64,000 bases of DNA from Streptomyces spororaveus. GTDB taxonomy: Bacteria; Actinomycetota; Actinomycetes; Streptomycetales; Streptomycetaceae. Location: positions 744,001 through 808,000 of the forward strand of contig NZ_BNED01000005.1 of NCBI RefSeq assembly GCF_016755875.1, given 5' to 3'. The notes below the pieces were generated by a model. That model saw only the letters and a program-made list of their open reading frames with translations. It was not told the origin of the DNA and ran no database searches. Numbering within the stretch: the first letter of the stretch is position 1; each line of letters starts with the position of its first letter. The position numbers were made by a program, and so were the translations under genes. Positions 8,022 to 16,439 of the stretch are shown here, piece after piece.

Positions 8022-8691
8022 GGATGATCACCAGCTCTTCCCGCTCCTCGGCCGCTGCCGCCAGACCCCGCCGCTCCAGCCAGGCCCGTCGCGAACGCAG
8101 TACGGGGCCCCACGGCACCGAGGCACTCGCCGTGACCTCCGCAGCCAGCCCCACCCCGGTCAGCCGGTCGAGGGTCTCCCCGGCCCCGCACATCGCCGAG
8201 TGCACCATGAGCAGGACGCCCCCGGGACGCAGCAGGGCGGGGGCACCGCCGCAGATCCGGTCGATGACCCCGCGCCCGTCGGGGCCGGCGTCCCAGGCCC
8301 GCTCCGGCCCGCGCGACGGCAGCCGGACCCCCGGGGCCGGGACGTAGGGCGGATTCGTGACCACCAGGTCGAAGCGACACCCCGCGGTGCGTGCCGCGAA
8401 GTCGCCGTGCAGGACGCGCAGGGGCAGCCGTCGGCGCAGGGAGTTCAGCCGCGCCGTGACCACGGCGGGCCAGGAGACGTCGACCGCCGTGACCCGGGCT
8501 CCCCTGCCCGCGGCGTGCAGTGCCAGCGCACCGGTGCCCGTGCCGATCTCCAGCGCGTCCGTCCACGGCCCGAGCTCTTCCACGGCAAGCGCCTCCGCGA
8601 GGAGAAGGGTGTCCGCCTGCGGCCGGTAGACGCCCGGCAGCGCCATCAGGGGGACCGGGAGCGGGGGCAAGGACATAGCCGTGGCGGGCAC
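8005..8691 (-). CDS. HemK2/MTQ2-type protein methyltransferase
   Basis: 228 residues from a GTG with GGGAGG six bases upstream; the next ATG is at 8676. It is a class I SAM methyltransferase: motif I is LEIGTGTGALALHAA, the motif II acid is in VTAVDVSWPAVVTA, and the catalytic NPPY is present (VVTNPPYVP). NPPY marks enzymes that methylate Gln or other amide nitrogens; the HemK2/MTQ2 branch acts on release factors and other proteins. It is the first gene of the operon with the CDGSH protein and the iron redox enzyme. The substrate protein is unknown and could be a partner in this operon (inference). Confidence 0.88.
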   Translation of the reverse strand: MPATAMSLPPLPVPLMALPGVYRPQADTLLLAEALAVEELGPWTDALEIGTGTGALALHAAGRGARVTAVDVSWPAVVTARLNSLRRRLPLRVLHGDFAARTAGCRFDLVVTNPPYVPAPGVRLPSRGPERAWDAGPDGRGVIDRICGGAPALLRPGGVLLMVHSAMCGAGETLDRLTGVGLAAEVTASASVPWGPVLRSRRAWLERRGLAAAAEEREELVIIRARSL

Positions 8692-8861
8692 CGCGTACCT
8701 CCCGGATTCGAATGCGGCCCGCGGAGCGGACCGCGGAGATTGACCGACATGCTGCGGCTGCCCGGAACTGAGCGGCCCATCCAAATTTTCGTCGACCTTC
8801 AGAGGATCAGACGAGTATCGGCCTTTTCCGCTATTCGCGTCCCTGAGCGCACCGGGCCGGC

Positions 8862-9092
8862 TCACACGCGCGGCGCCTGGTCGCCTGCGTTTCCGTCCGG
8901 CGTCTTCCACGAATCACCACGCCCCCGCGCCACGGGATTCTGCTCGGCCGGCCGTACAGGGGCCCGGCGCCGCGCGCTGCGTCGGCTGCCGTACCAGAAC
9001 GCGCCGACCAGAAGGACGACCACCACCACGCCGGCGAACATGAGGAAAAGTGCTCCTTGGCCTTCGGCCGCGAGAATTTCGGTAGGAATCAT
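8862..9092 (-). CDS. DUF6479-like small membrane protein
   Basis: 76 residues. A single transmembrane helix at about residues 15-34 (LFLMFAGVVVVVLLVGAFWY) is followed by an Arg-rich turn and a hydrophilic tail containing the RGDSWKTPDG-like motif typical of the streptomycete DUF6479 group. Its function is unknown. GGGTAGGCGCG lies directly upstream of the ATG and resembles the promoter region of the DUF3618 operon at 10054, suggesting common stress control. Confidence 0.8.
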   Translation of the reverse strand: MIPTEILAAEGQGALFLMFAGVVVVVLLVGAFWYGSRRSARRRAPVRPAEQNPVARGRGDSWKTPDGNAGDQAPRV

Positions 9093-9290
9093 GGCTCGCG
9101 CCTACCCACAATCGGCGGGCTTACGGGACATCTCCCTCCCGGATTCCCTCCCGGAATTCGCGGCAGGTAACGGGCGGCGGTCGTCGGAGCGGGCCCGCCC
9201 CTCATCGGAAGCTGCACCTCCCCCCGTCACCGAGGCACCGCACGGCCCTGCCCGGTGGTGTGGACGTGCTCAGGTCGGCGTCGGCGCGGG

Positions 9291-9557
9291 TCAGCCCGGC
9301 CAGGTGCCCGTCACGCGACGTGTGGCCACGGCACCCGAGCGGTCGACAGCGGCCTTGACCACGGCGAAAATCGCGCCCTGGAGCGCGGCGGCGATCAGGA
9401 TCTGCTTCCACGAGCGGTCTTCGTCCGTTGCGCTGGGAGCATCGCCTTCTCCCTCGACGGCCTTCCAGAGCTGCTTGAACGCCGCCCCCGCGATCATGCC
9501 GCTGACAGCACCCAGGGCCAGACCCACCGGCTTGTACGCGACCTCGGAGGCTTTCAT
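9291..9557 (-). CDS. DUF4235 membrane protein
   Basis: 88 residues. Two membrane-spanning stretches (PVGLALGAVSGMIAGAAFKQLW and ILIAAALQGAIFAVVKAAVD) are separated by an acidic loop, the standard DUF4235 layout. The start overlaps the upstream DUF3618 gene by four bases (ATGA). DUF3618, DUF4235 and an Actinobacteria holin-X-like protein commonly form a small stress-linked membrane operon; only the last two are complete here. Confidence 0.88.
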   Translation of the reverse strand: MKASEVAYKPVGLALGAVSGMIAGAAFKQLWKAVEGEGDAPSATDEDRSWKQILIAAALQGAIFAVVKAAVDRSGAVATRRVTGTWPG

Positions 9558-9931
9558 CGGCTTCGGCGGCTGCGCCGCACCAGCAGAAGGACGACCAGAG
9601 CGGCGCCGCCGGCCACGAGCAGCAGCCTGCGGTGGGCGCGTGCCATGCTCGCGGCCCGGCCCGCCCTGTCCAGAACCGGCCCGGACGTCGTGTCCTTCAC
9701 CAGCCGGGCCGCATGCCGGGTCTTCGTACGGATCTGGTCGGCCGCCACGCCGGCCGTTGCGGCGGCATGTCGCATCATGTCGGCCGTCTTCTCTCTCGCC
9801 TGTGCCTTGATGTCTGCCTTGCCCACCAGCGCCTCGATGGTCTGACCGAGTTCGTCGCGGGTGCGCTCGACCTGCTCGCGCAGCTCGTCGGGGGTGGGTG
9901 TGGCGATATCGGTTCGGGGTTCGTTCGTCAT
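9554..9931 (-). CDS. DUF3618 protein
   Basis: 125 residues. The N-terminal signature TPDELREQVERTRDELGQTI is diagnostic of DUF3618. An amphipathic Ala/Lys-rich helix follows, then one C-terminal membrane helix (LLLVAGGAALVVLLLV) with an Arg-rich end. The upstream reading frame ends in an overlapping TGA (9928-9930), so the gene appears translationally coupled to whatever preceded it. It is the first intact gene of the operon with DUF4235. Confidence 0.88.
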   Translation of the reverse strand: MTNEPRTDIATPTPDELREQVERTRDELGQTIEALVGKADIKAQAREKTADMMRHAAATAGVAADQIRTKTRHAARLVKDTTSGPVLDRAGRAASMARAHRRLLLVAGGAALVVLLLVRRSRRSR

Positions 9932-10035
9932 CGGAACGCTTTCTCCTTGATCTCGGCCAGATCGGCCTTGACGCTGTCGATGGTCTGCTCCGGGACGGGT
10001 GCGCCTGGCTCGGCGATCCCTCTCACGATGCGCAC
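9928..10035 (-). pseudogene. Probable 3-prime remnant of a phage-holin-family (holin-X) gene
   Basis: A short open frame (GTG at 10035, no good ribosome site) ends in TIDSVKADLAEIKEKAFR, like the C-termini of holin-X proteins that normally precede DUF3618. It overlaps the DUF3618 ATG as in intact operons. All membrane-spanning parts are missing, and a sigma-B-like promoter sits directly at its 5-prime side. I read this as a deletion that joined promoter and gene tail; a small leader ORF is the alternative. Confidence 0.4.
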
Positions 10036-10053
10036 GCCGTCGTCATGGCGCGC

Positions 10054-10078
10054 CTACCCGGTAAATGAACGCGCAGCC
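10054..10078 (-). promoter_or_regulatory. Candidate sigma-B-type promoter (GGCT-N15-GGGTAG)
   Basis: On the minus strand, GGCT at 10078-10075 and GGGTAG at 10059-10054, about 120 bases before the DUF3618 ATG. It matches GNNT-N14-16-GGGTAY except for the last base. Confidence 0.5.
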
Positions 10079-10379
10079 ACGCCACGGGCCGATGCTTCCG
10101 CGAGGGCGGCGCGGTCCGGTGCGATCACCTCTCCATACGGCGGTGGTCCTGATCGCTCCAGGCGCGGGTTCCACGGGGCCGGACACAGGGTTCGGCGTCC
10201 TCGGGCAGCCCTCAGGGCGGCCATCCAGATCACCAGGGCCAGGCGGCTCCCCGGTGTCACCCACCTGTCCCGGACGCGGGGACGCGCTTCCGCGACTTCC
10301 ACACCGGCGCGACGGAGCCAATGGGGACGGATCACATCGCTTGCGACATCAATAAGGGAGGTGCGGGTAGCCGGACACC

Positions 10380-10745
10380 ATGGACCCCGACAAGCACACG
10401 CCGCTCCGCGCTGGCGCACTCGTCTGCACCCTGTCCCCCTCCCCCGCGCCTTCCAGCTCCCAGCTGCTGGCCGAACACACGATGGCCGCCCTCGCCGAGC
10501 ACGGTGTCACCGGGAAGACCGTCCGGATTTCCGCCCACGACGTGGAGCCCGGCGTGAAGAGGACAAGGGCGACGGGGACGCCTGGCCGGATACCCGGGAC
10601 GCCATCCCGGGCTGCGACATCCTGATCCTCTCCACGCCCATCCGGCTCGGCCACCCGTCCGGCATCGCCCAGCGGGTCCTGGAGCGGCTGAACGCGGAGA
10701 TCTCCGAGAGCGACGACGAACGCCGCCCCCTACCCGGCGAGCTGA
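10380..10745 (+). pseudogene. Frameshifted, truncated NAD(P)H-dependent FMN reductase / flavodoxin-like gene
   Basis: The first part reads LVCTLSPSPAPSSSQLLAEHTMAALAEHGV and stays in frame up to GVK at about 10556. A one-base loss then shifts the frame. The next part continues the family sequence as KGDGDAWPDTRDAIPGCDILILSTPIRLGHPSGIAQRVLERL and on to ESDDERRPLP. In intact relatives about 90 more residues follow; here the sequence becomes unrelated after about 10740 and katE begins. No functional protein is expected. Confidence 0.8.
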
Positions 10746-10839
10746 CCTGCGGGTCCGCCCCCGCACACCGCGCAGCCCGGACCGGAGATGTCACGGCTCT
10801 CGCCCGTCCACCACGTCTACGGTCCCAAGGAGAAGGATC

Positions 10840-13074
10840 ATGAGCAAGCAGCAGTCATCGAACAGCACCGCCAGGAGCGAGCTGCCGGGCAGGCCCGGCC
10901 CCGAGTCTCCGCAGCTGATCGAGCCGACGGAGCCGACGGAACCCCTTCCGCCGAAGCCCGACCAGGACGGCCCCGAGACGGTGGGGCCCACCGGACAGGC
11001 GACAGGGGTGGACCAGGCGCGCGTGGCGCAGAGCGGCGCGTACCTGACGACGGCCCAAGGGACGCGGCTGCCCGACACCGATCACTCCTTGAAGGCCGGA
11101 CCCCGCGGCCCGGTGCTGCTGCAGGACCACCATCTGCGCGAGAAGATCACGCACTTCGACCACGAGCGGATACCGGAGCGGGTCGTCCACGCGCGTGGTG
11201 CCGCCGCTCACGGCGTGTTCCAGGGCTACGGAACGGCCGGGGAGGTGTCAAAGGCCGCGTTCCTCGCCAAGGACGTGGAAACACCGGTGTTCGTGCGCTT
11301 CTCCACAGTCCTCGGCTCGCGCGGCTCCGCCGACACCGTGCGCGACACCCGCGGCTTCGCGACGAAGTTCTACACCGACGAGGGCACCTTCGACCTGGTC
11401 GGCAACAACATCCCGGTGTTCTTCATCCAGGACGCGGTCAAGTTCCCCGACGTCATCCATGCCGCCAAGCCGCATCCGGACCGGGAGATCCCGCAGGCGC
11501 AGAGCGCGCACGACACGTTCTGGGACTTCGTGTCCCTGCACACCGAAGCCACCCACCACACCATCTGGAACATGTCCGACCGCGGGATCCCGAGGTCGCT
11601 GCGGATGATGGAGGGCTTCGGCGTCCACACCTTCCGTCTGGTCAACGCGGCCGACGAGAGCGTGCTGGTGAAGTTCCACTGGAAGCCGAAGCTCGGCGTG
11701 CATTCCCTGGTCTGGGAGGAGGCGCAGATGATCAGCGGGATGGACCCCGACTTCCACCGCCGGGACCTCTTCGACGCCATCGAATCCGGCGCCTTCCCCC
11801 AGTGGGAACTGGGCATCCAGGTCTTTCCCGACACACCGGACCAGACCTTCGAGGGCATCGACCTCCTCGACCCCACCAAGATCGTCCCGGAGGAGCGCTC
11901 GCCCGTGCAGCCCATCGGGCTGATGACCCTCAACGCCAACACCAAGAACTACTTCGCCGAGACCGAGCAGGTCGCCTTCCACCCCGGACACCTGGTCCCC
12001 GGCATCGACGTCACTGACGACCCGCTGCTCGCCGGACGGCTCTTCTCCTACCTCGACACCCAGATCAGCCGCCTCGGCGGCCCCAACTTCGGCCAGATCC
12101 CCGTCAACCGGCCCCACGCCCCCGTCAACGACATGCTCCGCGACGGCATGCACCAGAGCGCCGTCCACACGGGCGTCGCCCCCTACCGGCCCAACAGCCT
12201 CGACGGGGGCTGCCCCTTCCTGGCAGGAGCCGATACCGCCGCCTTCGTCGAAACACCCGTGAAGGTGCCGGAGGCGAGCAAGGTCCGCGAGTCGCCCGCC
12301 TCGTTCTCGGACCACTTCACCCAGCCGCGCCTCTTCTGGCTCAGCATGACCCCGCCCGAGCGCGAACACATCATCGCCGCCTACACCTTCGAACTGGGCA
12401 AGTGCCACGAGCAGGCCGTCAAGGAACGCACCCTGAAGGTGCTCGCTAACATCGATCCGCAGCTGTGCGCACAGGTCGCCACGGGCCTCGGGCTGCCGGC
12501 CCCCGCTGCCACCGTTCCACTCGTCGCGGCCGACCCCAGCCCCGCGCTCTCCCAACTGGGCGGAACCTGGCCGACGGACGGACGTGTGATCGGCATCGTC
12601 GCCGACGCCACGGCCGACCTGAACGGAGTACGCGACTCCCGGCAGGCCGTCCTGGACGCGGGCATGGTGCCCCTCGTCATCGCCCCGACCGGCGCCACTC
12701 TCGGCGACGACAGCGAACCGATCACCGTTCAGCGCACCTTCGCCACCGCCCGCTCCGTCGAATTCGACGCCCTCCTGCTGGCCGGAGTGCCCCAGGCCGG
12801 CGCGGACGCGTACGGCGCCCGCGACGCCAAGGCCGGCACGGCCCGGCCCCCCGAAGCCCCCGACCCGCGCGTACTACTGCTCGTGACCGAGGCGTACCGG
12901 CACGGCAAGGCCATCGGCGGCTGGAGCGGCGCCGAGCACCTCCTCGAACTGTGCGGCATCACGGCAGCCGAACCGGGCATCGCCGTCGCCGACAGCGGCA
13001 GCACGGTCGTGGACGCCCTCGCGGCGGCATTGGGCGAGCACCGGGCCTGGGACCGGTTCCCCGCCGCCCTCTGA
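10840..13074 (+). CDS. katE: Large-subunit catalase (HPII type)
   Basis: 744 residues, with AAGGAG seven bases before the ATG. This monofunctional heme catalase disproportionates hydrogen peroxide in the cytoplasm. The catalytic His117 lies in ERVVHARGAAAHG. The distal and substrate-channel region includes RFSTVLGSRGSADTVRDTRGF. The proximal heme Tyr is in RLFSYLDTQISRLG. A C-terminal DJ-1/GATase-like domain (about 590-744) marks the large-subunit clade, and the N-terminal 55 residues are an acidic, Pro-rich extension. A hairpin terminator follows. It sits between other stress genes, including a hemerythrin with a sigma-B-like promoter. Confidence 0.96.
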   Translation: MSKQQSSNSTARSELPGRPGPESPQLIEPTEPTEPLPPKPDQDGPETVGPTGQATGVDQARVAQSGAYLTTAQGTRLPDTDHSLKAGPRGPVLLQDHHLREKITHFDHERIPERVVHARGAAAHGVFQGYGTAGEVSKAAFLAKDVETPVFVRFSTVLGSRGSADTVRDTRGFATKFYTDEGTFDLVGNNIPVFFIQDAVKFPDVIHAAKPHPDREIPQAQSAHDTFWDFVSLHTEATHHTIWNMSDRGIPRSLRMMEGFGVHTFRLVNAADESVLVKFHWKPKLGVHSLVWEEAQMISGMDPDFHRRDLFDAIESGAFPQWELGIQVFPDTPDQTFEGIDLLDPTKIVPEERSPVQPIGLMTLNANTKNYFAETEQVAFHPGHLVPGIDVTDDPLLAGRLFSYLDTQISRLGGPNFGQIPVNRPHAPVNDMLRDGMHQSAVHTGVAPYRPNSLDGGCPFLAGADTAAFVETPVKVPEASKVRESPASFSDHFTQPRLFWLSMTPPEREHIIAAYTFELGKCHEQAVKERTLKVLANIDPQLCAQVATGLGLPAPAATVPLVAADPSPALSQLGGTWPTDGRVIGIVADATADLNGVRDSRQAVLDAGMVPLVIAPTGATLGDDSEPITVQRTFATARSVEFDALLLAGVPQAGADAYGARDAKAGTARPPEAPDPRVLLLVTEAYRHGKAIGGWSGAEHLLELCGITAAEPGIAVADSGSTVVDALAAALGEHRAWDRFPAAL

Positions 13075-13087
13075 TCCGGGCCGGCCC

Positions 13088-13113
13088 CGGCCCCGCCCCG
13101 GGGCCGGGTTTCC
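13088..13113 (+). terminator. katE terminator
   Basis: A 9-bp perfect stem (CCCGGCCCC / GGGGCCGGG) with a five-base loop is followed by TTT, 14 bases after the katE stop. Confidence 0.75.
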
Positions 13114-13188
13114 CCCGGCAGGCCGGGGAAGCGTCAGCGTTCGGCGTAGGGAAGGTCGCCCGTACGAGGCATCGCGCCCGGCCAGCAG

Positions 13189-13213
13189 TGTCCCCTCCAC
13201 CCCACCGGGTACA
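13189..13213 (+). promoter_or_regulatory. Sigma-B-type promoter (GTGT-N15-GGGTAC)
   Basis: An exact match to the Streptomyces consensus GNNT-N14-16-GGGTAY, placed 51 bases before the hemerythrin start. It is the best promoter candidate in the window. Confidence 0.65.
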
Positions 13214-13264
13214 CGGGGTCAGGGCGATCGGCCGCGCCCCCGACGGACTATCGAAGGAGACCTG

Positions 13265-13732
13265 GTGGACGGGATCGTGCTGCTCAAGGAAGACCACAAG
13301 ACGGTCGAGAAGCTGTTCAAGCAGTTCGAGAAGGCCGGCGACAACGCGTACGCCACGAAGCGGAAGATCGCCGACCAAGTCATCGAAGAACTCACCACGC
13401 ACACCTGGATCGAGGAGAAGATCTTCTACCCCGCTGCCCGCGAGGCCGACCCCGACACCAAGGACCACGTCCTGGAAAGCATCGAGGAGCACCACGTCGT
13501 GCTGTGGATGCTCTCCGAGCTCAAGGGTCTCGACGCGAGCGACGAGCGGTTCGACGCGAAGATGACGGTCCTCATGGAGAACGTCCGCCACCACGTCGAG
13601 GAGGAGGAGAAGGAGTGGTTCCCCGAGGTCCGCAAGGCGATGGGCCGCAACCGCCTCACCGAACTCGGCGAACAGATGGAAGCGGCGAAGAAGACCGCCC
13701 CGTCCGATCCCTTGGCCGTCCCCAGCGCATGA
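13265..13732 (+). CDS. Hemerythrin-domain protein
   Basis: 155 residues from a GTG with AAGGAGA close upstream. It is a four-helix HHE protein with diiron ligands in the expected order: KEDHKTVEKLF, TTHTWIEEKIFYP, EEHHVVLWML and VRHHVEEEEKEWFPEV. Such bacterial proteins bind oxygen, NO or peroxide, or buffer iron. A consensus sigma-B-like promoter precedes it and katE lies just upstream, both consistent with an oxidative or osmotic stress role. It appears to be transcribed alone. Confidence 0.93.
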   Translation: MDGIVLLKEDHKTVEKLFKQFEKAGDNAYATKRKIADQVIEELTTHTWIEEKIFYPAAREADPDTKDHVLESIEEHHVVLWMLSELKGLDASDERFDAKMTVLMENVRHHVEEEEKEWFPEVRKAMGRNRLTELGEQMEAAKKTAPSDPLAVPSA

Positions 13733-13814
13733 CCCCTCCAGCCGTCCGGACGGCCGCGATCCGAGGGCATGGACACGCCCGCGCGACCGCCCCGGCGGGA
13801 GACTGGCCGTTCGG

Positions 13815-14110
13815 GTGCCCCTGGTGACTGGAGCGGGTCCGTCGGACTGGCCGGGATCGCCCCGGCAGCGGTGGCCGGCTGGGTGGACTGGGCGGACCTG
13901 CCCCCGAACAGGCCCGGGTCGGCCTGGCCCACGCGGCCACGAACGCGGCCGCGGTGGCCTGCTACGCCGTATCCCTGTGACGTCGCGGCTGCGCGGCCGC
14001 CCGGCGAAGGGCCGGCTCTGGTCCCTCGGCGGGCCGGCCGCCGTCGCCGGCGGGCTCCCCTCCCTCCGGGCTCGGCCCTCGTTTCAGGAGGCGGGCGGCG
14101 TGGCCGTGTG
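13815..14110 (+). pseudogene. Degenerate DUF2231 membrane protein gene
   Basis: Pieces of the family are recognisable in different frames. GLAGIAPAAVAGWVDWADL is followed, after a frameshift near 13902, by PEQARVGLAHAATNAAAVAC and YAVSL and a stop at 13978. RLRGRPAKGRLWSLGG continues in another frame. DUF2231 proteins are four-helix membrane proteins with a conserved DWADT/HAA.N pattern; the N-terminal helices are missing here. The 3-prime end runs into the convergent hypothetical gene at 14084. Confidence 0.6.
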
Positions 14111-14527
14111 GTCCGGATGGCCGTGGGTGCGGCGGATCGTCTTCAGGCGGGCCTCAAGGAGGTGCTCACGCCCGCCGGCCAGCTCGTCGACGATGTCGCC
14201 TTCCACTGCGGTGAAGGGCCGGTGGTAGGTGGAGTCGTAGGCCTCGATGATCTGGAACGTCCAGTGGCCCGGGATGACGTTGCGGCCCACGATGTCGCGC
14301 TCGACCCGTGCGGCCTGCTCCTCGTGGCCCGCCTCGCGCAGGAGCCGGACGGCGTCGCCGAGCTCGAAGTCCGCGGTCCCGGTCAGCTGGTGGAAACCGT
14401 AGAGGTGTCCGCGGGCCCGCTCCGTGGTCTCCAGAGCCTTCGAGAGCGCGCCCAGGGCGCGCAGTGTCTTCTCGTCGACGCCTTCGGGCACCTGGTGCTC
14501 CGGGTCCATCTCGCGATTGCTGTCCAT
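14084..14527 (-). CDS. Conserved streptomycete hypothetical protein
   Basis: 147 residues, ATG preceded by an AGGAG-type site. The protein is soluble and mostly helical: DEKTLRALGALSKALETTERARGHLYGFHQL, a central LREAGHEEQAARVERDIVGR, the aromatic motif NVIPGHWTFQIIEAYDSTY, and a basic HG-rich tail. There is no signal, membrane helix or known catalytic motif. I know similar proteins only as streptomycete hypotheticals. Its 3-prime end overlaps the decayed DUF2231 gene on the other strand. Confidence 0.8.
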   Translation of the reverse strand: MDSNREMDPEHQVPEGVDEKTLRALGALSKALETTERARGHLYGFHQLTGTADFELGDAVRLLREAGHEEQAARVERDIVGRNVIPGHWTFQIIEAYDSTYHRPFTAVEGDIVDELAGGREHLLEARLKTIRRTHGHPDHTATPPAS

Positions 14528-14637
14528 GGTGATCTCCTGCCCTCGAGGCGCCTTCCCGAGCCGTCGATTGAGCCGTACGGAGCAAGGCCTCCTCACGTTC
14601 GATCGGGGTGCGTGAAGCGGTGAAGGGGGTGCGGCGA

Positions 14638-15516
14638 TCACGGCCGGGCGGTCGGCGCTGCGGCGGCCGGCAGCTCCTGCGCGGCGCGGGTGATGAAGCG
14701 GCGGGTGTGCTCCGGGTCCAGGGCCTGGGTCTGAAGGCATTCGAACATGGCGCTGTAGTGCCGCACGTCGGATCGTTTCTCCAGGTAGAGGTCGCTGGTG
14801 AACCGCTCCAGGTACACCGTCCCCGTGGCGGTGTCCGGGAAGTCGAGGATGGAGAACTGTCCGGAGACTCCCGGATGGGATCCCGCGCTGTGCGGGAGGA
14901 CCTGCACGGTGATGTGCGGCTGCTCGCCGAGGCGGTTCAGGTACTCGAGCTGTTCGCGCATGATCTCGGGGCTGCCGACGAGGCGGCGCAGGGCTGATTC
15001 GTCCAGCACGACCCCCAAGCGGAAAGGCCGGGCCGGGTGGTGGGCGCGGGACTGACGGCGCAGCCGTACCTCAAGGCGCACCGCGATCTGTTCCTCCGTG
15101 GCCAGAGGGATCGTTTCCGCGGTGACCGCTGCCGCGTAGGCGGGCGTCTGCAGCAGGCCGGGGATCACCAGGGGTTCGTAGGAGCGGACAGAAGCGGCTG
15201 CCGTCTCCAAGCCGATGTAGACGGCGTAAGGGACTTCCCCGCAGGCGACCCACCAGCCCTGCCGGTTCGCCTCTCTGGCCATTTCCAACAACGAGTCGAT
15301 GACCTGCTGGTCCGTGACCCCGTAGAGGCCGCACAGGTCCCGCACATCGCGCGGGCTGATCCCGCGGCGGCCGGTCTCCAAGTGGCTGACCTTGGGCTGG
15401 GAGATCAACAGGTGCTCAGCCACCTGCGTACTGGTCAGACCGCGGTCCAGACGGAGCCGGCGCAGCTCCGCGCCCAGCCGGCGTCGTCTGACGGTCGGGT
15501 TTCCGTTCACCGCCAC
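14638..15516 (-). CDS. XRE-family regulator with DUF5753 (Scr1-type)
   Basis: 292 residues. The GTG at 15516 has GGAGGT nine bases upstream. An N-terminal helix-turn-helix (about 10-65: RRLRLDRGLTSTQVAEHLLI, SQPKVSHLETGRRGI) is followed by a DUF5753 domain (about 85-280, with the SYEPLVIPGLLQTPAYA signature). These regulators usually pair with a small DUF397 protein. I find no DUF397 gene on either side, so this one is an orphan. It may act as an antitoxin-like or developmental regulator; its target is not evident. Confidence 0.9.
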   Translation of the reverse strand: MAVNGNPTVRRRRLGAELRRLRLDRGLTSTQVAEHLLISQPKVSHLETGRRGISPRDVRDLCGLYGVTDQQVIDSLLEMAREANRQGWWVACGEVPYAVYIGLETAAASVRSYEPLVIPGLLQTPAYAAAVTAETIPLATEEQIAVRLEVRLRRQSRAHHPARPFRLGVVLDESALRRLVGSPEIMREQLEYLNRLGEQPHITVQVLPHSAGSHPGVSGQFSILDFPDTATGTVYLERFTSDLYLEKRSDVRHYSAMFECLQTQALDPEHTRRFITRAAQELPAAAAPTARP

Positions 15517-15866
15517 GGGCGGTCTACCTCCGGCTCGGGACTGTCTGCCAGCCACAGAAATCGCCACGGCCGGGCCCGGGTGCACGCATGCGCCGCGGAA
15601 TGATGATCAACGGGCCCCGCTGTCGAGTGTCACGCGGCGCGAGCGCGACCGCGTGCACAGCCCGAGCAGAGTTCACCCGAATGCCACGGCCCTCCACCTG
15701 TACGCCGGAAAAGACCGCTTATCTGCTGCATCCCGCGCATGGGGACGTAGCTCGTCCTTGCCGTATGACGTTGGGGGGTGTCCGGGCTGGTGCGGGCGGG
15801 CTTTGCGGGGCAGGCTGAAAAGTACAACGCCTGTCGGCGCAACGTTGCGGGAAGGGGGCGCTCGGG

Positions 15867-16223
15867 ATGATCGGGATCGCGGACATCCGGGAATGGCGTA
15901 CCCACGACGTTGTCGATGCCGCAGGCCACAGGATCGGAGCGCTGGAGGCGGTCTACGTGGACACCAGCACGGACGAGCCGGCCATGGCCACCGTCCTGGT
16001 CGGGCTGCCCACCCGCCGCCACCTGGTCTTCGTCCCGCTGGTCGGCGCGGTCGTGGGGCCCGGCTACGTCAAGGTCGGTTACGACAGGTCGCTGGTGAAG
16101 AAGTGCCCGGCGATCGGGACGGACGACGTCCTGCCCGCCGAGGACGAGGCGGCGGTCTTCGCACACTACGACCTGCCCTATCAGCCCGGCGTGAACGGCG
16201 AGCGGCAGCTCGCCCGCCGCTGA
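15867..16223 (+). CDS. PRC-barrel domain protein
   Basis: 118 residues. The PRC-barrel fold covers about residues 3-75 (IADIREWRTHDVVDAAGHRIGALEAVYVD, then VLVGLPTRRHLVFVPL, then GYVKVGYDRSLVKKCP). An acidic linker and a DLPYQPG motif at the C-terminus are typical of the streptomycete stress-associated subgroup. PRC-barrels bind RNA, proteins or surfaces; the role here is unknown. A small hydrophobic membrane protein follows 28 bases later and is probably co-transcribed. Confidence 0.88.
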   Translation: MIGIADIREWRTHDVVDAAGHRIGALEAVYVDTSTDEPAMATVLVGLPTRRHLVFVPLVGAVVGPGYVKVGYDRSLVKKCPAIGTDDVLPAEDEAAVFAHYDLPYQPGVNGERQLARR

Positions 16224-16251
16224 CCGGCCCTTCGAGGAGGTGTCCTACGTC

Positions 16252-16425
16252 ATGACGCTCTTCCTGATTCTCGTCATCGTGGCGATCGTGCTGGGCCTCA
16301 TCGGCGCCGTCGCCGAAGGGCTGTTCTATCTGCTGATCATCGGCATCGCCGTATTCATCGGCGCCCTGGTGTACCTGGTCCTGCACATCCGGCGTTCCGG
16401 CCGGCGCCACCGCACGCTCCGCTGA
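16252..16425 (+). CDS. Small hydrophobic membrane protein
   Basis: 57 residues, nearly all membrane-spanning: LFLILVIVAIVLGLIGAVAEGL and LLIIGIAVFIGALVYLVL form two helices, with a basic tail RRSGRRHRTLR. GAGGAGG lies 11 bases upstream of the ATG; the earlier in-frame GTG at 16240 overlaps that site and is rejected. It lies directly after the PRC-barrel gene. Similar hydrophobic peptides are common near streptomycete stress genes. Confidence 0.75.
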   Translation: MTLFLILVIVAIVLGLIGAVAEGLFYLLIIGIAVFIGALVYLVLHIRRSGRRHRTLR

Positions 16426-16439
16426 GCCCCGCCGGGGCT
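16425..16439 (+). terminator. Short terminator hairpin overlapping the stop codon
   Basis: AGCCCC-GCC-GGGGCT, a six-base stem with a three-base loop, starts at the final base of the TGA of the membrane-protein gene. Confidence 0.5.
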
